Below, in pieces: positions 1-18,851 of a stretch of DNA of 64,000 nucleotides. The number at the start of each line of letters is the position of its first letter. Within the stretch, counting starts at the first letter, position 1. The DNA comes from Apostichopus japonicus. Taxonomy: Eukaryota > Echinodermata > Holothuroidea > Aspidochirotida > Stichopodidae. Position numbers and translations under genes: made by a program. The stretch covers positions 7,606,001-7,670,000 of the forward strand of contig NC_092566.1 of assembly GCF_037975245.1 (NCBI RefSeq). Direction: 5' to 3'. Under the pieces are notes generated by a model. The model had not been told where the DNA came from, did no database searches, and was given only the letters and a program-made list of their open reading frames with translations.

Positions 1-2590
1 CTTTGTACAGGCTCCATATAGATAGATCTCCCAAATGAGGTATATATTGGCTATAAATACAGTAGAAGTGGCCAAATGAAGTCACCATAAAGAATTATTA
101 TTATTATTATTTTATTCCTCATTTCCAATTACCATAGTAGGTGTCAATAGCAATATAAACAATATGAAAGCATGAACTATAGGTCTTTAGCACAACTTTA
201 TGTGTAATTATGAACAAAGCAAAAATGATTCATCAGATGCTATGCAAAATGGTCACAATTTCAATACAATCATGCGAGTGCAAAGATACAAATGCATAGT
301 GCATTTGTACATGTTGAAACCATATCTTTTAATAAGAGATAAAATTTCAGAGCTCTTAAAATTTGAACACTACATAATTACCTGAAATGAAGACATTTGC
401 AACATGAAATATACTTGAATACTGACCTGCAATATTATATTGTGAACTTACCTTACCAGGCCCAACTCATGCATGCTTAAACATTAACATAAACAGGCAA
501 TGCGCTCTTGATAAACAAGCTTAAATTTCCAACTTACATTATATGTAATGTGAATGATTACCAACCACAATTGAGAGATTTGATTTTCCTAATGTTACAG
601 TTTCATCGATAAAAATGTATGCCAATTAATATACATCTAGCAGTCACCTCTTATGTATCTCTATTAATGTTTGTACATGTATACCGTACATGATAATGAA
701 ACATGTCAACACAAATAAACAAACCTAAACTTAATACTTTGTGATAATATTGCCATATGTATGTTTCCAACCTAAGGCCTGCTTTATGAACAGTTACAGA
801 GCAATGTATACCATAAAATTCAAACCACTGATAACCATTTACATTTATGTTGGTGATGGAACATAACACACAAAGGCTAAGCCATCCTAACAAGAACTGC
901 CCATAAAATTAATCTTGTGTATCTAAGTAATACTACAGATCAATTCATTAATCACTTTTTTTCCTGATAGATGCTCATGAAACTTTCATAAGATCTGATT
1001 TTCCTTGCAGAAGCTTTGTCCAGTGAGTTCTATTGTGCACATCCATTGTCCCATTGCTCTACCAATTGAACAAAGGGACAATGTATGGACTAGCTTGTGA
1101 CTCATCACTTGCGAACAAAATCTTGGCTATTTTGATATAAAATGCATTTGAGTTTGCTTTGCATCTGAATTCGTCTCCTCTTATTACACATCTCACTTGA
1201 TCGATTTCAAGTTACAAATCCACGATCATTTCTTAGATAAACCCAAAGCGAACGTTGGATATGTGACGTAGGGCACAGAGTCTTATCCCTATGTACATAA
1301 CGTTAACTACCGAGTACAGGTTAGAATCACCGGTGTTAAAACTTACGCCAAATCCTTCGAAAATGCTTCAAGAAGACAACGAACAAAACAATCACCATGC
1401 GAGATACCATAAGAATAATAAAGACAAGCTTGTATACAATAATAACGCTAAAATACAATAAAAATCATTAGCTAATCCGAACTTGAGTATTGTATAATCG
1501 AAGTATAAACTGAGTTAGGATCCGTGCAAATTGCAGGCTTCACAGTCTTTACTACAGTACATAGTAGGCATATATCTCTGTCTCTTACAACAAGCAGACA
1601 CACGGAAAAGTAATGCATAAATGAACCAAACCTGGCCAACATATCGAAGAGAAATCGGAATAAATAAGAAGAATAACTTGTTAGTACCTGTCCATAGTAA
1701 CAGGTCACGTTTTCATGAGCTTCAGAGAGAAAAATCAAACATCTTTAGACGACGGGCGGCTGGTGTATCTCTCTCGTACTATCGGTTTTGTCCAGCTGTT
1801 CCCATTGTACCAGTGTACATATAGTGTAACAATAACAACATGGCCGAATATCTCCGATTGCGTCCGATAGCGTATCGGGAGCTTCCGGGGAACGAAGGTT
1901 GGTGACCTTTGAACAATGAAGTGGGTGTACAAATACTGTGAGGATTGAGTGTGTGTATCGATTCACTTCGTTGTTCTTGGAACCATTATTTTCATGGAAA
2001 CTGGCGATTGTGAACAAAGGACTGAGGAGATATGATTAACTGAACTCACGACCACACGAGGCTGAACACACAGTCATATCAATGGAATCTAAACTAATTT
2101 AAACATCCAATCCCCAGGAAAGGAAGCCTTGACTCAAATCTGATGTCACCCCTCATCCTTGGTATTTAACTAGAAAACTGAGCCGAAAGCTAAGATGCAA
2201 GACACAATTTCACAATCGTAAAAAGAGTTAACGGTGAGACCTGTCACGGGCGGGCGAAAGGGGTATGCACATGCATCGAGAGTTAAATCGGGCTGCGGGG
2301 TAAGGAACATGTGATGGGGTGGGGTGGGGAGACATGGCCCCACCGCCCATCATCAGTAGACTGGAATGGTTCAGTCAAGGAACTTGTTGCATTTAGTTGG
2401 GGGAAGAATCAATCCATTCCTGCGGGTGTAAACCCATCCTCATCCCAACTTCACACAAAGGTTCAATAGCATTTATTTATTGACAACCATTCGCTTAGAC
2501 CTAATTTAAATATGCTTCAGATTGCATCACTTAACGTCCCTTCATGAAGTCGGCCTCTAAGACCATAGTGCCACACACCTCCTTCCCAGT
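1..2590. other. AT-rich intergenic stretch, no supported gene
   Basis: I see no exon chain, RNA gene or complete mobile element here. Open frames are short and lack coding character. The only locally distinct part is about 1740-1910, which is richer in CpG than its surroundings. It contains a short frame with a good Kozak context at 1840-1905, listed separately. A G-rich segment at about 2297-2330 has three GGGG runs one base apart. Confidence 0.5.
1840..1905 (+). other. short Kozak-context open frame in a CpG-rich patch (candidate first exon)
   Basis: ATG at 1840 sits in AACAACATGG, a strong animal initiation context. It opens a 21-codon frame beginning MAEYLRLRPIAYRELPGNE that stops at 1903-1905. 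The codons are rich in CpG (CGA, CGT, CCG, GCG, CGG), unlike the surrounding AT-rich DNA. It could be the start of a first exon, but no consensus donor is visible; GTTGGT at 1898 is weak and no downstream exon was recognised. It could equally be chance. I do not recognise the peptide. Confidence 0.2.
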
Positions 2591-2972
2591 GATGTGCACA
2601 AGGGCGTAGGAACCGGGGGGCTGGGGGGCGCCAGCCCCCCAGTGAAAAATGTGGAGGGGCGGAAGTATCATTCCGCCCCCCCTCTTCGCAAGTCAGAAAC
2701 CCCCTTTTTCATTTCCAAATGAGAAAAAAAATCTCATTTGGAACACCAAATTGCATCTAAGGCCAGGTGAAAATACAAAATTAAGTTTTCAAAATGGAGT
2801 AGGTGTTGAAATGTGCTATATTGCACCAAATTGCATCTGAGGCCACCCGGAAATGCAAAAAATTCCAAAGGGGAGGGGGACACCCCTCTCCTTAGACCCC
2901 TCCCCCAGGCCGGCCATCAGTCTTCAGCCCCCCCCCCACTCAATAGTACCTTCCTACGCCACTGGATGTGCA
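2591..2972. mobile_element. hAT-type MITE with 8-bp target site duplication
   Basis: The element runs 2599-2964 (366 bp). It starts CAAGGGCGTAGGAA and ends TTCCTACGCCACTG, so the ends are inverted repeats of a CAGTGGCGTAGGAA-type terminus with two differences on the left. It is flanked by a perfect 8-bp duplication, gatgtgca, at 2591-2598 and 2965-2972. Eight-bp duplications with CAGTGGCG-like ends are typical of hAT-superfamily elements. It has no transposase, so it is non-autonomous. The interior has subterminal G/C runs and two related blocks about 80 bp apart (about 2742-2780 and 2823-2862) sharing the phrase caccaaattgcatct. Confidence 0.85.
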
Positions 2973-5803
2973 CATGATTTCAAAGGTGTGTGTACGATGG
3001 GGAGGGGGGGTCCCAAGTTTACCTAACTAATTTAGGTATGGGCCTGAACCTTAATGAAAGGGCCAGAGGAGAATCCCGGATTTATAATGGAGTGGTGCTG
3101 CCCTGGGCTCATTGAAGCCGATTCCCATATGGCGAGTTCTGAAGCTTATTAAGACTGACTATTAGGTCTTTATAAGTAGCTCTAAGCTCAAGTCTGAGCT
3201 AATAAATACTTTGTGAAAGGTTGAAAAGGGATGTGTGTGTGGGGGATGGGGGGGGGGGTTCACTCACAGTAGTAGTTTAAAAATTCTTCCACACTGAATC
3301 CCAAATTTCTCCTGGCTGACGATGGTAGGTGGGCGGCATGTCATCCGCCTCCACCTCTTTGCGTACACCAATGCCTCCTCCATTACATCCTAGATTCGTA
3401 TGTATATCCTTCAGTAAAGGCGGCCATTCCCTTACCTAAATCAATTGGGGGAACTGAGAATCCCTATTCACACCTTTGTATACTGTGCACGCCACTGCTG
3501 GGAATATAACTACATCATCGGATCCTGTTTTTCCACTCTTTGTTTTCCCTTAAATATATATCCAAGTATTTTCAAGGGCTTCCTCGATATCAGTTTCGCG
3601 GGCCCTTAATTGACCGCCCGGCCCGGGGCTGTAACTTCCCATTGATCTCCTACATCGCCAGGTCCGACCGAATAGGAGGGGAAGGAAAATGACATGGGAG
3701 TATAGAGGCAGTGCCGGATGTAGATCTTGGGGTTCCCGGGCCCTTCAGGCTCGGTGGGCCCCTCATACACAGAAATTGAAATACTCGGCTAATGACCAAA
3801 CTTACACATCAAAGTCACTTTATTGCATGTAATTGGAAACTGACAAGTTATACATACAAATAAACATCTGTAAATACATGCCAGCAAAACTGCAAGTAGA
3901 TTTTTAGGCAAGACATGATACAAATTCCATTTTATTCTTTTAGTAAAAGAAACTTTTGTTTTATTTATTATAATTTTGTAAAGACTGGGCCCCTCCGGCA
4001 GGGGCTGGGACATTTGCGCCCTTGGGGACGAGAGGGGACGAGAGATGGGGTAGGGTAAATAGGGCGTGATGTGAGAGGTGCGTCACTTCAGTTACATTGT
4101 CAATTATGTTTTTTTCAAGCTCTATTTGCAATCATTGGAAGAAGTGTTAGTAAACTTACGGGACGTTATATATAGCTCAAAGAGTACAGCTGGACTGGGG
4201 AAATGACGTTATTATGTTTTGCGCCAAAATATAAAAAATCTCTTTAGATTGAGACCATCAGCGGATATCTTGTTTACAGTAATTGGTGGACAGTGTTCAA
4301 ATGATGACGTCACAAGGTTCGCTTTATCTTTTGCACTTAAGGTTGAAAATTTATCAAGCCTTATCGAAAATAACCTCGAAAAATTGCAATCAAACTGCAT
4401 GAGCCCGCTATCGGCTTAGATTTTGTAGCCAAATGAGATGGTATATAAGAACCTCGGGTAACTTATGAATTCGATTCTCTTTTCAAATTTCGTCACCACG
4501 ATATGTTCATACTATCATCAATCACATATCATAGTTTAATGTTATTTTTTATTCAACATCAAATTGCTATAAGTCAAAATACACTGTATTGTCAAGAGAT
4601 CCTATAGTATGGGAGAGCATTGACAAATCCCTAAAATCAAAACGACTTGGGGCAAGGCTGAGGGGTTACTGGCATACATGACATCCCAAATTGTATATGG
4701 CTACACTGTGATGATGAGATCTTGGTGACCACTATATATTCTGATAAGACTGAATCCTTGGTTTAGTGATTAAATCTACTTCCCTGTGACATTTGGATAA
4801 ACTATATGAAAACTTAAGTTATATGGCTGATTTGGCATAATTTAAATGCCATATTTATATTATATAGAGTGTGTTGGTCTACGGTTTACATTTTCAAGCT
4901 TTGTTATGATGTATAACCTATGTGGCCTTTTAGTTAAAGAGGATGCAATCCCAACTATTATCTTTGGATTACAAGGATCTTTACTCCCAACCTTAAGAAA
5001 ATCTTTTACCGTTTAGGATACCCTTTAGTTTCAGTAAACGTCCAATCTGGGAGCTATCATTTTGTAAACCTCTGATGTCATTATATTCCCGATATAGAAT
5101 CTGTAACCATATGTACTCTCTTTTTGTTCTTCTTTTTTTCCAAGATTAAATGTTAACAATATGTTGACACTATGTTGAACGGTTTGCCTGAGAAAGTTGT
5201 ACTTGCAAGTAGTGTCAATGGGTTTAAGAATGCTTTGGACAAGCACTTTAAGCATTGTAATCGGGTCTGAGTGTTTGTGTCTTCAGTTTTTTTTTCCTCT
5301 CTCTATAGGGTCCTTGATGGGGACTTAAGTGTCCCTCCTGATCCTTTTTTTACTAAATTAAACTAACTGAAACCAACGCCGTAAGAGGTTCATTATTTTA
5401 GATTCAGTATTTTGCATAACTCTTTTCCAACACAGAAAATAAACATTGTAATCAAATAAGAAGAAAACAACTGAAACAAACGTGGCACGATAATATCATA
5501 TTTACGACTCGATCTTGTGTTTAAACTTGATCAAGTCTTTAGCATTGTTTGTGAAAGGAACTTTACATCTGTGATATCTCCCAAATGGAATAAGATTTTT
5601 CTTAGCTGTTTGGGGAAGTTGTTTATGGTAGGTATCTCGATCACTAAACTACACTAACATTAGAGTAAGTTTGTGTCACCATGAAAGTCCAGACGGATCC
5701 TACAGTAAGAGTCGCGGGCAACTCCCTATCATTCAAGAGGGGGGGGGGGTAGGGAGGAGATGTGACATTGATGGTTGGATGGGGCACCAGGTATATATAC
5801 GAC
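2973..5803. other. intergenic stretch, no supported gene
   Basis: No gene recognised. About 3714-4020 begins with CAGTGCCGGAT and holds GGGCCC-rich ends, which looks like a decayed hAT-type element whose right terminus is missing. At 4212-4419 both strands are open for about 60 codons, but neither has usable splice sites or a recognisable product. A TGACGTCA palindrome lies at 4305-4312. Confidence 0.45.
3714..4020. mobile_element. decayed hAT-like fragment
   Basis: The left end reads CAGTGCCGGATGTAGAT, followed by a GGGTTCCCGGGCCC-rich segment. The right side has gggcccctccggcagggg at about 3989. This resembles the CAGTGCCGGA-type ends of hAT MITEs, but no matching right terminal repeat or 8-bp duplication is present. 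It is therefore called only as a likely fragment. Confidence 0.3.
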
Positions 5804-6584
5804 CATGGAGGCAAGGGCGGCGGAAGCACTTTTAATCTGGGGGGGCACCAACGTCGAAGGGCACTTTGCAGAAATTCGATTGGACTGATGCAGCCTGATA
5901 TGTAGTACCCTTTATAACTCTTATTGTATTATCTTATTTGCGTATACACATCACTCCATGAATGCCCCCCCCCCCCCGCCTCAAGTAAACAATGCATACT
6001 AGCACTGCAATATCTAATGTGCAAATTGGGAAATTGGAAAATCATTATAAAGTCCAAGTCCCTGCACACGCGTACGATACATGCATGAAAGCAAATGAAA
6101 TATGTCAAAATACTGAAAGAAAAATAATTTTCTATGTGTTTTTCAATGGTTAAACTAATATTATTATGATGATTATTATTGTAACGACTTTGCCAATAAT
6201 TATAACCAATTTGGAAGGGTTATAACACGGCAATGATTGTATGTTATTGGCATGCTATGTAATAACCAACACATGCCTATATGATATGCACGTTAACATA
6301 CATGTTGAACGCGCGCGTAGCGCGCGAAAAATTTTGGTAATGTTTTTCGGGCAAGTCGTTACAGCCCCCCCCCCCTCCCCCCAAATCAAATTGGGCTCCT
6401 ATACGCCTGTGGTAGTAAACATTTAAAACTTCCCGAAATATTTCATTCGACGTGGGTTTCGCTTTGTAAACTCTTTATTTATTTAGAAATTTTTATGTAG
6501 AAAAAGGGCACATTTTTAACCTGAGGAAAAGTGGGGGGCACGTGCCCCCTGTGCCCCCCCGGTTCCGCCGCCCTTGCATGGAGG
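5804..6584. mobile_element. hAT-type MITE, copy 1 of an inverted pair
   Basis: The element runs 5812-6576 (765 bp). It has perfect 14-bp terminal inverted repeats, CAAGGGCGGCGGAA and TTCCGCCGCCCTTG, and a perfect 8-bp target duplication, catggagg, at 5804-5811 and 6577-6584. It contains no transposase. A second copy of the same family lies at 42960-43613 in the opposite orientation; its ends match closely over roughly 200 bp on each side. Long C runs (5965-5978, 6366-6381) and a CGCGCG palindrome (about 6311-6327) lie inside. The intact termini and duplication suggest a fairly recent insertion. Confidence 0.9.
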
Positions 6585-7760
6585 TGTTTTTACCTCCATG
6601 ATACGACAAATGAATAGTGTAATGAAACCGTGTGTGACATGCACTACACACCAAACACAAAGTCCTGCAAATCAAAACAAAAGAGCTCCCTCTTTTAATG
6701 GTTCTCCAAAGTATGTCGATTTCATTAAAATACTACTACATTTGATCTGTTGCAATCTCTCTCATCTTTATACTATTTATGATATTGTAATACTTAAGTG
6801 ATAAGAAACACTTGAAATTTCATTTAACCCGTTTTTTTGTCGTCTTTCGAATCTAACTCCGTTAAAGCGATCACATTTGGTTAACGTAGTCAACTTGGAA
6901 ATAATGTTATGTGCAGCCTAACAATATTTTGTATTAATTATTATAGGCTAGGTTTAATGTGACAGCGATAAACCTTACGTTTAGCCCAAGGTCTTGGTTA
7001 TTTACCTGATAAATATCACAACTGCCCATATATTAATCTATGGTTAGTAATAGATATCCATCGTCTTTTTCACGAAAGTTTCCTGATGTAGGCCCGCCGT
7101 AACTGTTAGTAAGGGCTAGTAGTATAACATTAACTTACAGTAGCATGATGCTAGCCTACCAACATGGGCTATACAAACGTTGGGATCATCATAGTAGGCT
7201 ATAGACCTATATGATATTGCCTTGTGATATAGTTTAATCATTCAGCAAGCTATGTCGGCAAGTGTTTGCTAACACTCAAAAATGATTTCTCTATGTTTAG
7301 TCTCGAATAAAATCACCCAAAACGAAGAGAATCTTTTTAACACTAGTTAAATGTAAGTGTAGCCTACAGTTAACAAGTGACATTAAGCATAGGCTAAAGC
7401 CTATCACATTATCACTATCAGCAATGATATCTACACATGTACTAGGTATGTGAAGTTAAGCCAAATGAAAGTACAATATTTTCCAAATGTGAAAATTCGT
7501 TGTGCTCAGCAGTCTATTGCGTGTAACAGCTCATAGTTGTGGGTTAGTCTGCAATTTTGCATGGTTACTTTACTGATTTCAAATTGACAGGTTAGTAATT
7601 GTATGGTAGTTGTAGTTTCCCCTGTTCTTTGCATAAACTTTGCCATTGTTTTTGAACTCATCACCATTCTTATGAATTTTTCACATATTTGCTACAGTAT
7701 TTGTATTTGTGACTGATTATTGTTCTTTGTTATTAATTATTTCATTTGTGTTTTTGGTAG
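6585..7760. other. region upstream of RPS14 coding exons; promoter and 5' UTR exon not located
   Basis: The ATG exon of RPS14 begins only three bases after a splice acceptor (TAG at 7758-7760). An upstream non-coding exon and the promoter must therefore lie in this stretch or further left. I could not pick a convincing pyrimidine-tract start. ACAG/GTTAGT at 7587-7596 is one possible donor, but the evidence is weak. Confidence 0.35.
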
Positions 7761-7763
7761 ATC

Positions 7764-14079
<6,316 letters not shown>

Positions 14080-14145
14080 GTGGATCATTGGTGGCTATAT
14101 TTGGCAATCTTTTGGAGATGTACAATACAAATGAAAGGCAAGATC

Positions 14146-14151
14146 AATAAA
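14146..14151 (+). other. RPS14 polyadenylation signal AATAAA
   Basis: A canonical AATAAA lies 67 bp after the RPS14 stop codon, giving a short 3' UTR as is usual for ribosomal protein genes. Confidence 0.8.
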
Positions 14152-14785
14152 AACGAAAATTCTTAGAGAGAAACCCATTTTGTCTGTGTCATCATTTCTA
14201 CCATGTTTCTTAATTGCTTCTAACATGTGTTGATGTGTCTTAATTCATTGTTAGCTTGGTTTGTAGCCACGCCAAGTCTTCTTTAGGTCAAATGTTGGTG
14301 AAATTGTCACCATTCAAACCTGCAGGGTTAATAGACAAATGAGACAAAGAGACAAAGACCATTGGAAGGAGGGGAATAGGGACAGATGGTGGGTCACATA
14401 TATCCCCCCCCCCCTCTCCCAGTTACATTGCATGAAATGTTAGACTCATTGGCAAATTCTCGCTATGGCAGACGTTGGTGATACAAGACGAGGGAATTCT
14501 GATACCTCAAAGCTGATTTTGAAACTTTCCTAATTTTAATATAACAATGACTAGATTTGGTGTAGGGAGGGTACAAATATTTCAATTCATCACTCAGCAA
14601 AAAGAGTTGAATGAATACAACTTTGTGAGAAGTATAGAAATTTATTCTCAGCAATTTGTAATAAAAAATTATTTGAAGTATGTCCAAAATGTCATTTTAG
14701 ATCTGTTGGAACACTAAGGCATATAAGTTAACACATTCTACACTTTGAAACAAATCCAGAATATTTTCTACAGGAGTATGTATGT

Positions 14786-15542
14786 TTAGATAGTTTGATA
14801 TATATAGTTTGATATCTCCACACCTGTTAGTAGGGGTATAATGAAAATAAAGCTTGGGTCAGTCTTTATTGCTTTCAATAGTTATAGGTCAACATGATTT
14901 TAGCCTCAAATGTGCTAGCAAGTCAAATAATGGTCCCTTGATATGTATGTTTTTAAGTTTGATATCTCCACACCTGTTAGTAGGGGTATAATGAAAATAA
15001 AGCTTGGGTCAGTCTTTATTGCTTTCAATAGTTATAGGTCAACATGATTTTAGCCTCAAATGTGCTAGCAAGTCAAATAATGGTCCCTTGATATGTATGT
15101 TTATAAGTTTGATATCTCCACACCTGTTAGTAGGGGTATAATGAAGATAAAGCTTAGGTCAGTCTTTATTGCTTTCAATAGTTATAGGTCAACATGATTT
15201 TAGCCTCAAATGTGCTAGCAAGTCAAATAATGGTCCCTTGATATGTATGTTTTTAAGTTTGATATCTCCACACCTGTTAGTAGGGGTATAATGAAAATAA
15301 AGCTTAGGTCAGTCTTAATTGCTTTCAAAAGTTATAGGTCAACATGATTTTAGCCTCAAATGTGCTAGCAAGTCAAATAATGGTCCCTTGATATGTATGT
15401 TTTTAAGTTTGATATCTCCACACCTGTTAGTAGGGGAATAATGAAAATAAAGCTTAGGTCAGTCTTAATTGCTTTCAAAAGTTATAGGTCAACATGATTT
15501 TAGCCTCAAATGTGCTAGCAAGTCAAATAATGGTCCCTTGAT
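14786..15542. repeat. tandem satellite, 150-bp unit, about five copies
   Basis: The phrase gatatctccacacctgttag recurs at 14811, 14961, 15111, 15261 and 15411, a period of exactly 150 bp. Units differ at only a few positions. Copies 4 and 5 share extra substitutions (such as ttaattgctttcaaaa), suggesting recent duplication or conversion. The left edge is degenerate and the right edge is sharp at ttgat, 15542. No coding frame runs through the unit. Confidence 0.95.
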
Positions 15543-15954
15543 CCTGCTCTATCTTTTAAAACACATTTTATTGATATCCTCCTTGTTATCATATCACTTG
15601 CTGAGACCCTGTATTATCTAACTGGACACTCAAATTTTTGAGAATAGACTTGAAAGTACTTTTGAAACCTTTTCATCAATTTTAACAAGCTAAAATTTGG
15701 GGCCAGTATCACTGACCTTTTGAAGTATTAAGAGGTGAGGCCAGCAGGGTCCTCTGATAATTGGATAATTGTTTTCATCTGAAGTGCATTTGCAAGTCAG
15801 AAAGGGTGAGTGAAAAGGGGATTGAATCAAAGCTTTGGAAATCTAGCTTTATACAAAATTCTACTACTTCACTAAGTTGACCAAGTATGAAGTTGAACCC
15901 TCATGTACCTGTAGTGTTGACTACTGTTGTGTTGACTACTGTAGTGTTGACTAG

Positions 15955-16200
15955 CTCTTCAAAACTTTACCTCTGCTGACCTGAAATGACCTTTGACCCT
16001 CTACGACAAAGCTCATTTAAGGTTGTTTCTGAAGTTACTGTGTTTTATGAGGCTTTCGGATTTTAACCTCTGGTGACCTCAAACATCCTTTGATCTACAC
16101 CGAATTCGATAACGTTCTTTGACTCATCTTTATTCACATTCCAAGTATATACCACAATCTCCTTGTTGGTGGTTAACGTCACTGTGAAAGTTAATTGGGC
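15955..16200. repeat. probable interspersed repeat fragment with DR1 motif
   Basis: The segment has alternating phrases of the type cctctggtgacctcaaa and tgacctttgaccc. The second is a DR1 on the - strand at 15987-15999. This wording resembles an abundant marine deuterostome repeat that I recall only by pattern. Boundaries are uncertain. Confidence 0.4.
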
Positions 16201-18828
16201 TACAACATCACGTACGTACTAGTTCATTTAAGTATGATTGAGAAAAGGTTCTTTTTCTCATATTTACACGATCGCCGTCATCATATCCTGAGCCCATTTA
16301 TTGAACCCGGGCTGCAGTCCCAACCTGACCTCCTCAAGCCAATCATGATCAGAAAGATAGAATTCGAGGTAAATTGGAAATTCAAGAAAAAAGCTTGCAT
16401 GTAATCTGAATAGTTGAAAGTTACAGTAGAACTTGAAATGAATGAGCAGTGCACAATCCATTGCAAAGATCAGTGTTGTAAGTGGCCAAGTTTGGAGAGG
16501 AAAGATAGAGGCATGGTCGGATTACTTAGAGGGGGATGGACGGGGGGGGGGGGCGTGAAGGGTAGACAAGATTTAAATTGGGGACCTGCAGCCTCATAGT
16601 GAGGCAACCATGCTTACTTTTAACTTGTGTATAGATTGCAATAAAATTTAAAGAGACAGTCGAAACAAATTGTTTATTTATTCACACTCAGTTGAAATTA
16701 TGCTAATCCAGAACTTCCCCCTCCTCCTCACCCCCCCCCCTTTTATTCAGCTTCTTTGTCTGGTCCACTACAACCTAGCCCAACGGTAAACAGTCCCTGG
16801 ACACAAAGATTCTCATCCAAAATGAAATAACAATCAGAGCATCAGCGGGCCGAAGTAGACAATTGTCCTAATTTATAGTCTTATTTACATGGCATTTTGA
16901 TGTGAGAAGAGGGGGAGGAGAGGGGGAGGGTAGGTAGGCGGAACTTGTGCCAATCTCCTCACATGGTTGGAAAATATCCATCACCTGTGAGACTGAATAA
17001 AACACTTTCTTCTTCAAAATTACAAGGACACAAAATTGAGACACCTCGTTCATATGTTGGGCCCAATATATTCAAGCACGGCAGAGGAAGAAACTGTCAA
17101 AAGTAATATATATGTACATATGAAAGAATAAACTAACAATTCTTCTTTATATATATAAATATAAAACAACAAAGAGGCAAACAATGGAAATACATGGCAC
17201 TGAGAGATAAATACAAAAAGAAATGCACGAAAGATATTAACAAAGCAGTAGAAAAAACAAAAAATATACATAATAAAGACAATCTGAATGAAATAAATAA
17301 TGAAAGAAAGAACAATAATTTATTGTAAAATATAAAATGCAAAATAGCAATAGAGAAAAAAACAAAAAATTCATATCCTAGCTGCAACAAGCTTTATGAA
17401 TATGAAATATCTAACGATAATTCATGGATGATATCTAACAAAATAGTATTTCTGCATTTTAACTCTAAAAGACAAAGATGTAAAATTAAATTTCAGGAAT
17501 GAATATCAATCCACTGATGTGTGATTATCTTAGCTGCACATTCTTGAATACTTTTATAATAAATAAAAAAGTATATCATGTTTGTGCTTTGTCCGAATGT
17601 TCATGAAAGTGATAATTTTGAGGTCAATAAAACTAACGAATTCCCTGTTTTTTTTTCGATTTCCGTTTTGTAATATACGCTCTGCGATTAGAAATATGTC
17701 CAACTTTTTGTAGGATAATTGGGCATTCTTTCTCAGTATAAATAAAGTGATTACGAAGTTGGGTCAATTTTTGTGTAAAAAATTGTTTTTTAAAATAAGC
17801 TTTGCTTTAAGCTCAGTATGCAACCAAAGAGTTTTTCGTTCAATTTCCACTACTGTGATCAATTTCTTGGTCAGATTATTAATATATTAATAGTTAATTC
17901 AAGTTGAAAGCAGTGACCTGGGTTTGGTCTGTCTCCGATTTAACCAAAACTAGCTAGAATTACTCGTTACAATATATCAATAAGTCAAACTAATGCACCC
18001 TCAAAGCACTTTGTATTAATTGTTAAATTTCTCCATTCTTTCCCCATGAACAAAACATGGCCCTTAATACACTCTAGACTTGCCGCCGTGGCACCGACAC
18101 GCCCCTCCCCGAACCATAGGGGTAATGACAATAATGATAAAGTCATATTTATATAGTCTGGGTAAAATTAATCGTAAGTCGGGAGAAATCTGAGTGACTG
18201 CCTTTATCAATTGACGTTCGTAAGTTAACATTGTGCAGGGAGTTGCTAACTTTTTGGCCATGTAACTTGATTATTTACCAATTCACTTGATAGGTGATAG
18301 GTCAGTACCACTGCTTCTAAAATTCGTCATGGTGAGCTAGGGGTATCCTGGACAAGGCAAGGAAGATCACACTGGAAAAAGGTCACCAGTAGTTCTACCA
18401 GAATTACCTTTGTTGAGTAGCCTAAGCTAAGAGTAATCAACATTATATGGCAACTTAACCGAGGTTAATATTTATGCTGTACTATTGTGTTAATACAATA
18501 AGTTAACCACATAGAACCCCAACAGGATGTGGAAAATGATCTAATTAACATAAATTGTCATCCTGGTTTAAATGGACATAGATTTAACAGCAATTGAGAG
18601 CATCGACCCTTTTCCACAAGTTCCACAAATTTGCTCACCTTTCTGCCTCATACGAAATCAATTTGGTTAAAGTTGTGGCTTGGATACATTTGTCTTATTG
18701 AATCACTGAGAGGTTTGTGAGGTCATGACACATAGGTCGTGACTCCACAATAACAAAATGCAAGTCATTTGAGCTTAACGTGTACGTTATTTCTTCTGGA
18801 ATATAATTCCCATATAGCGTACCCTCCT

Positions 18829-18851
18829 CCCCACCCCACCCCACCCACCCC
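18829..18851 (-). other. G-quadruplex motif, five G runs with 1-nt loops (- strand)
   Basis: The + strand has C runs of 4, 4, 4, 3 and 4 separated by single A residues, so the - strand has five G runs with one-base loops. This arrangement is known to favour very stable parallel quadruplexes. Its role is unknown. Confidence 0.6.

Noticed and set aside
440-470. Minus-strand donor GTAAGGTAAG as the end of an exon
   Set aside because: All frames upstream on the - strand close quickly, and the nearest acceptor would leave a 27-nt intron.
4212-4419. Overlapping frames on both strands as a gene
   Set aside because: Both strands are open, no splice sites fit the frames, and no product is recognisable.
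14786-15542. CRISPR-like or LTR interpretation of the 150-bp repeats
   Set aside because: The repeats are contiguous, with no unique spacers and an exact tandem period; the genome is animal.
16555-16615. tRNA-like or SINE fragment (ggggacctgcagcctcatag...)
   Set aside because: The B-box equivalent is degraded and no A box, body or tail could be defined.
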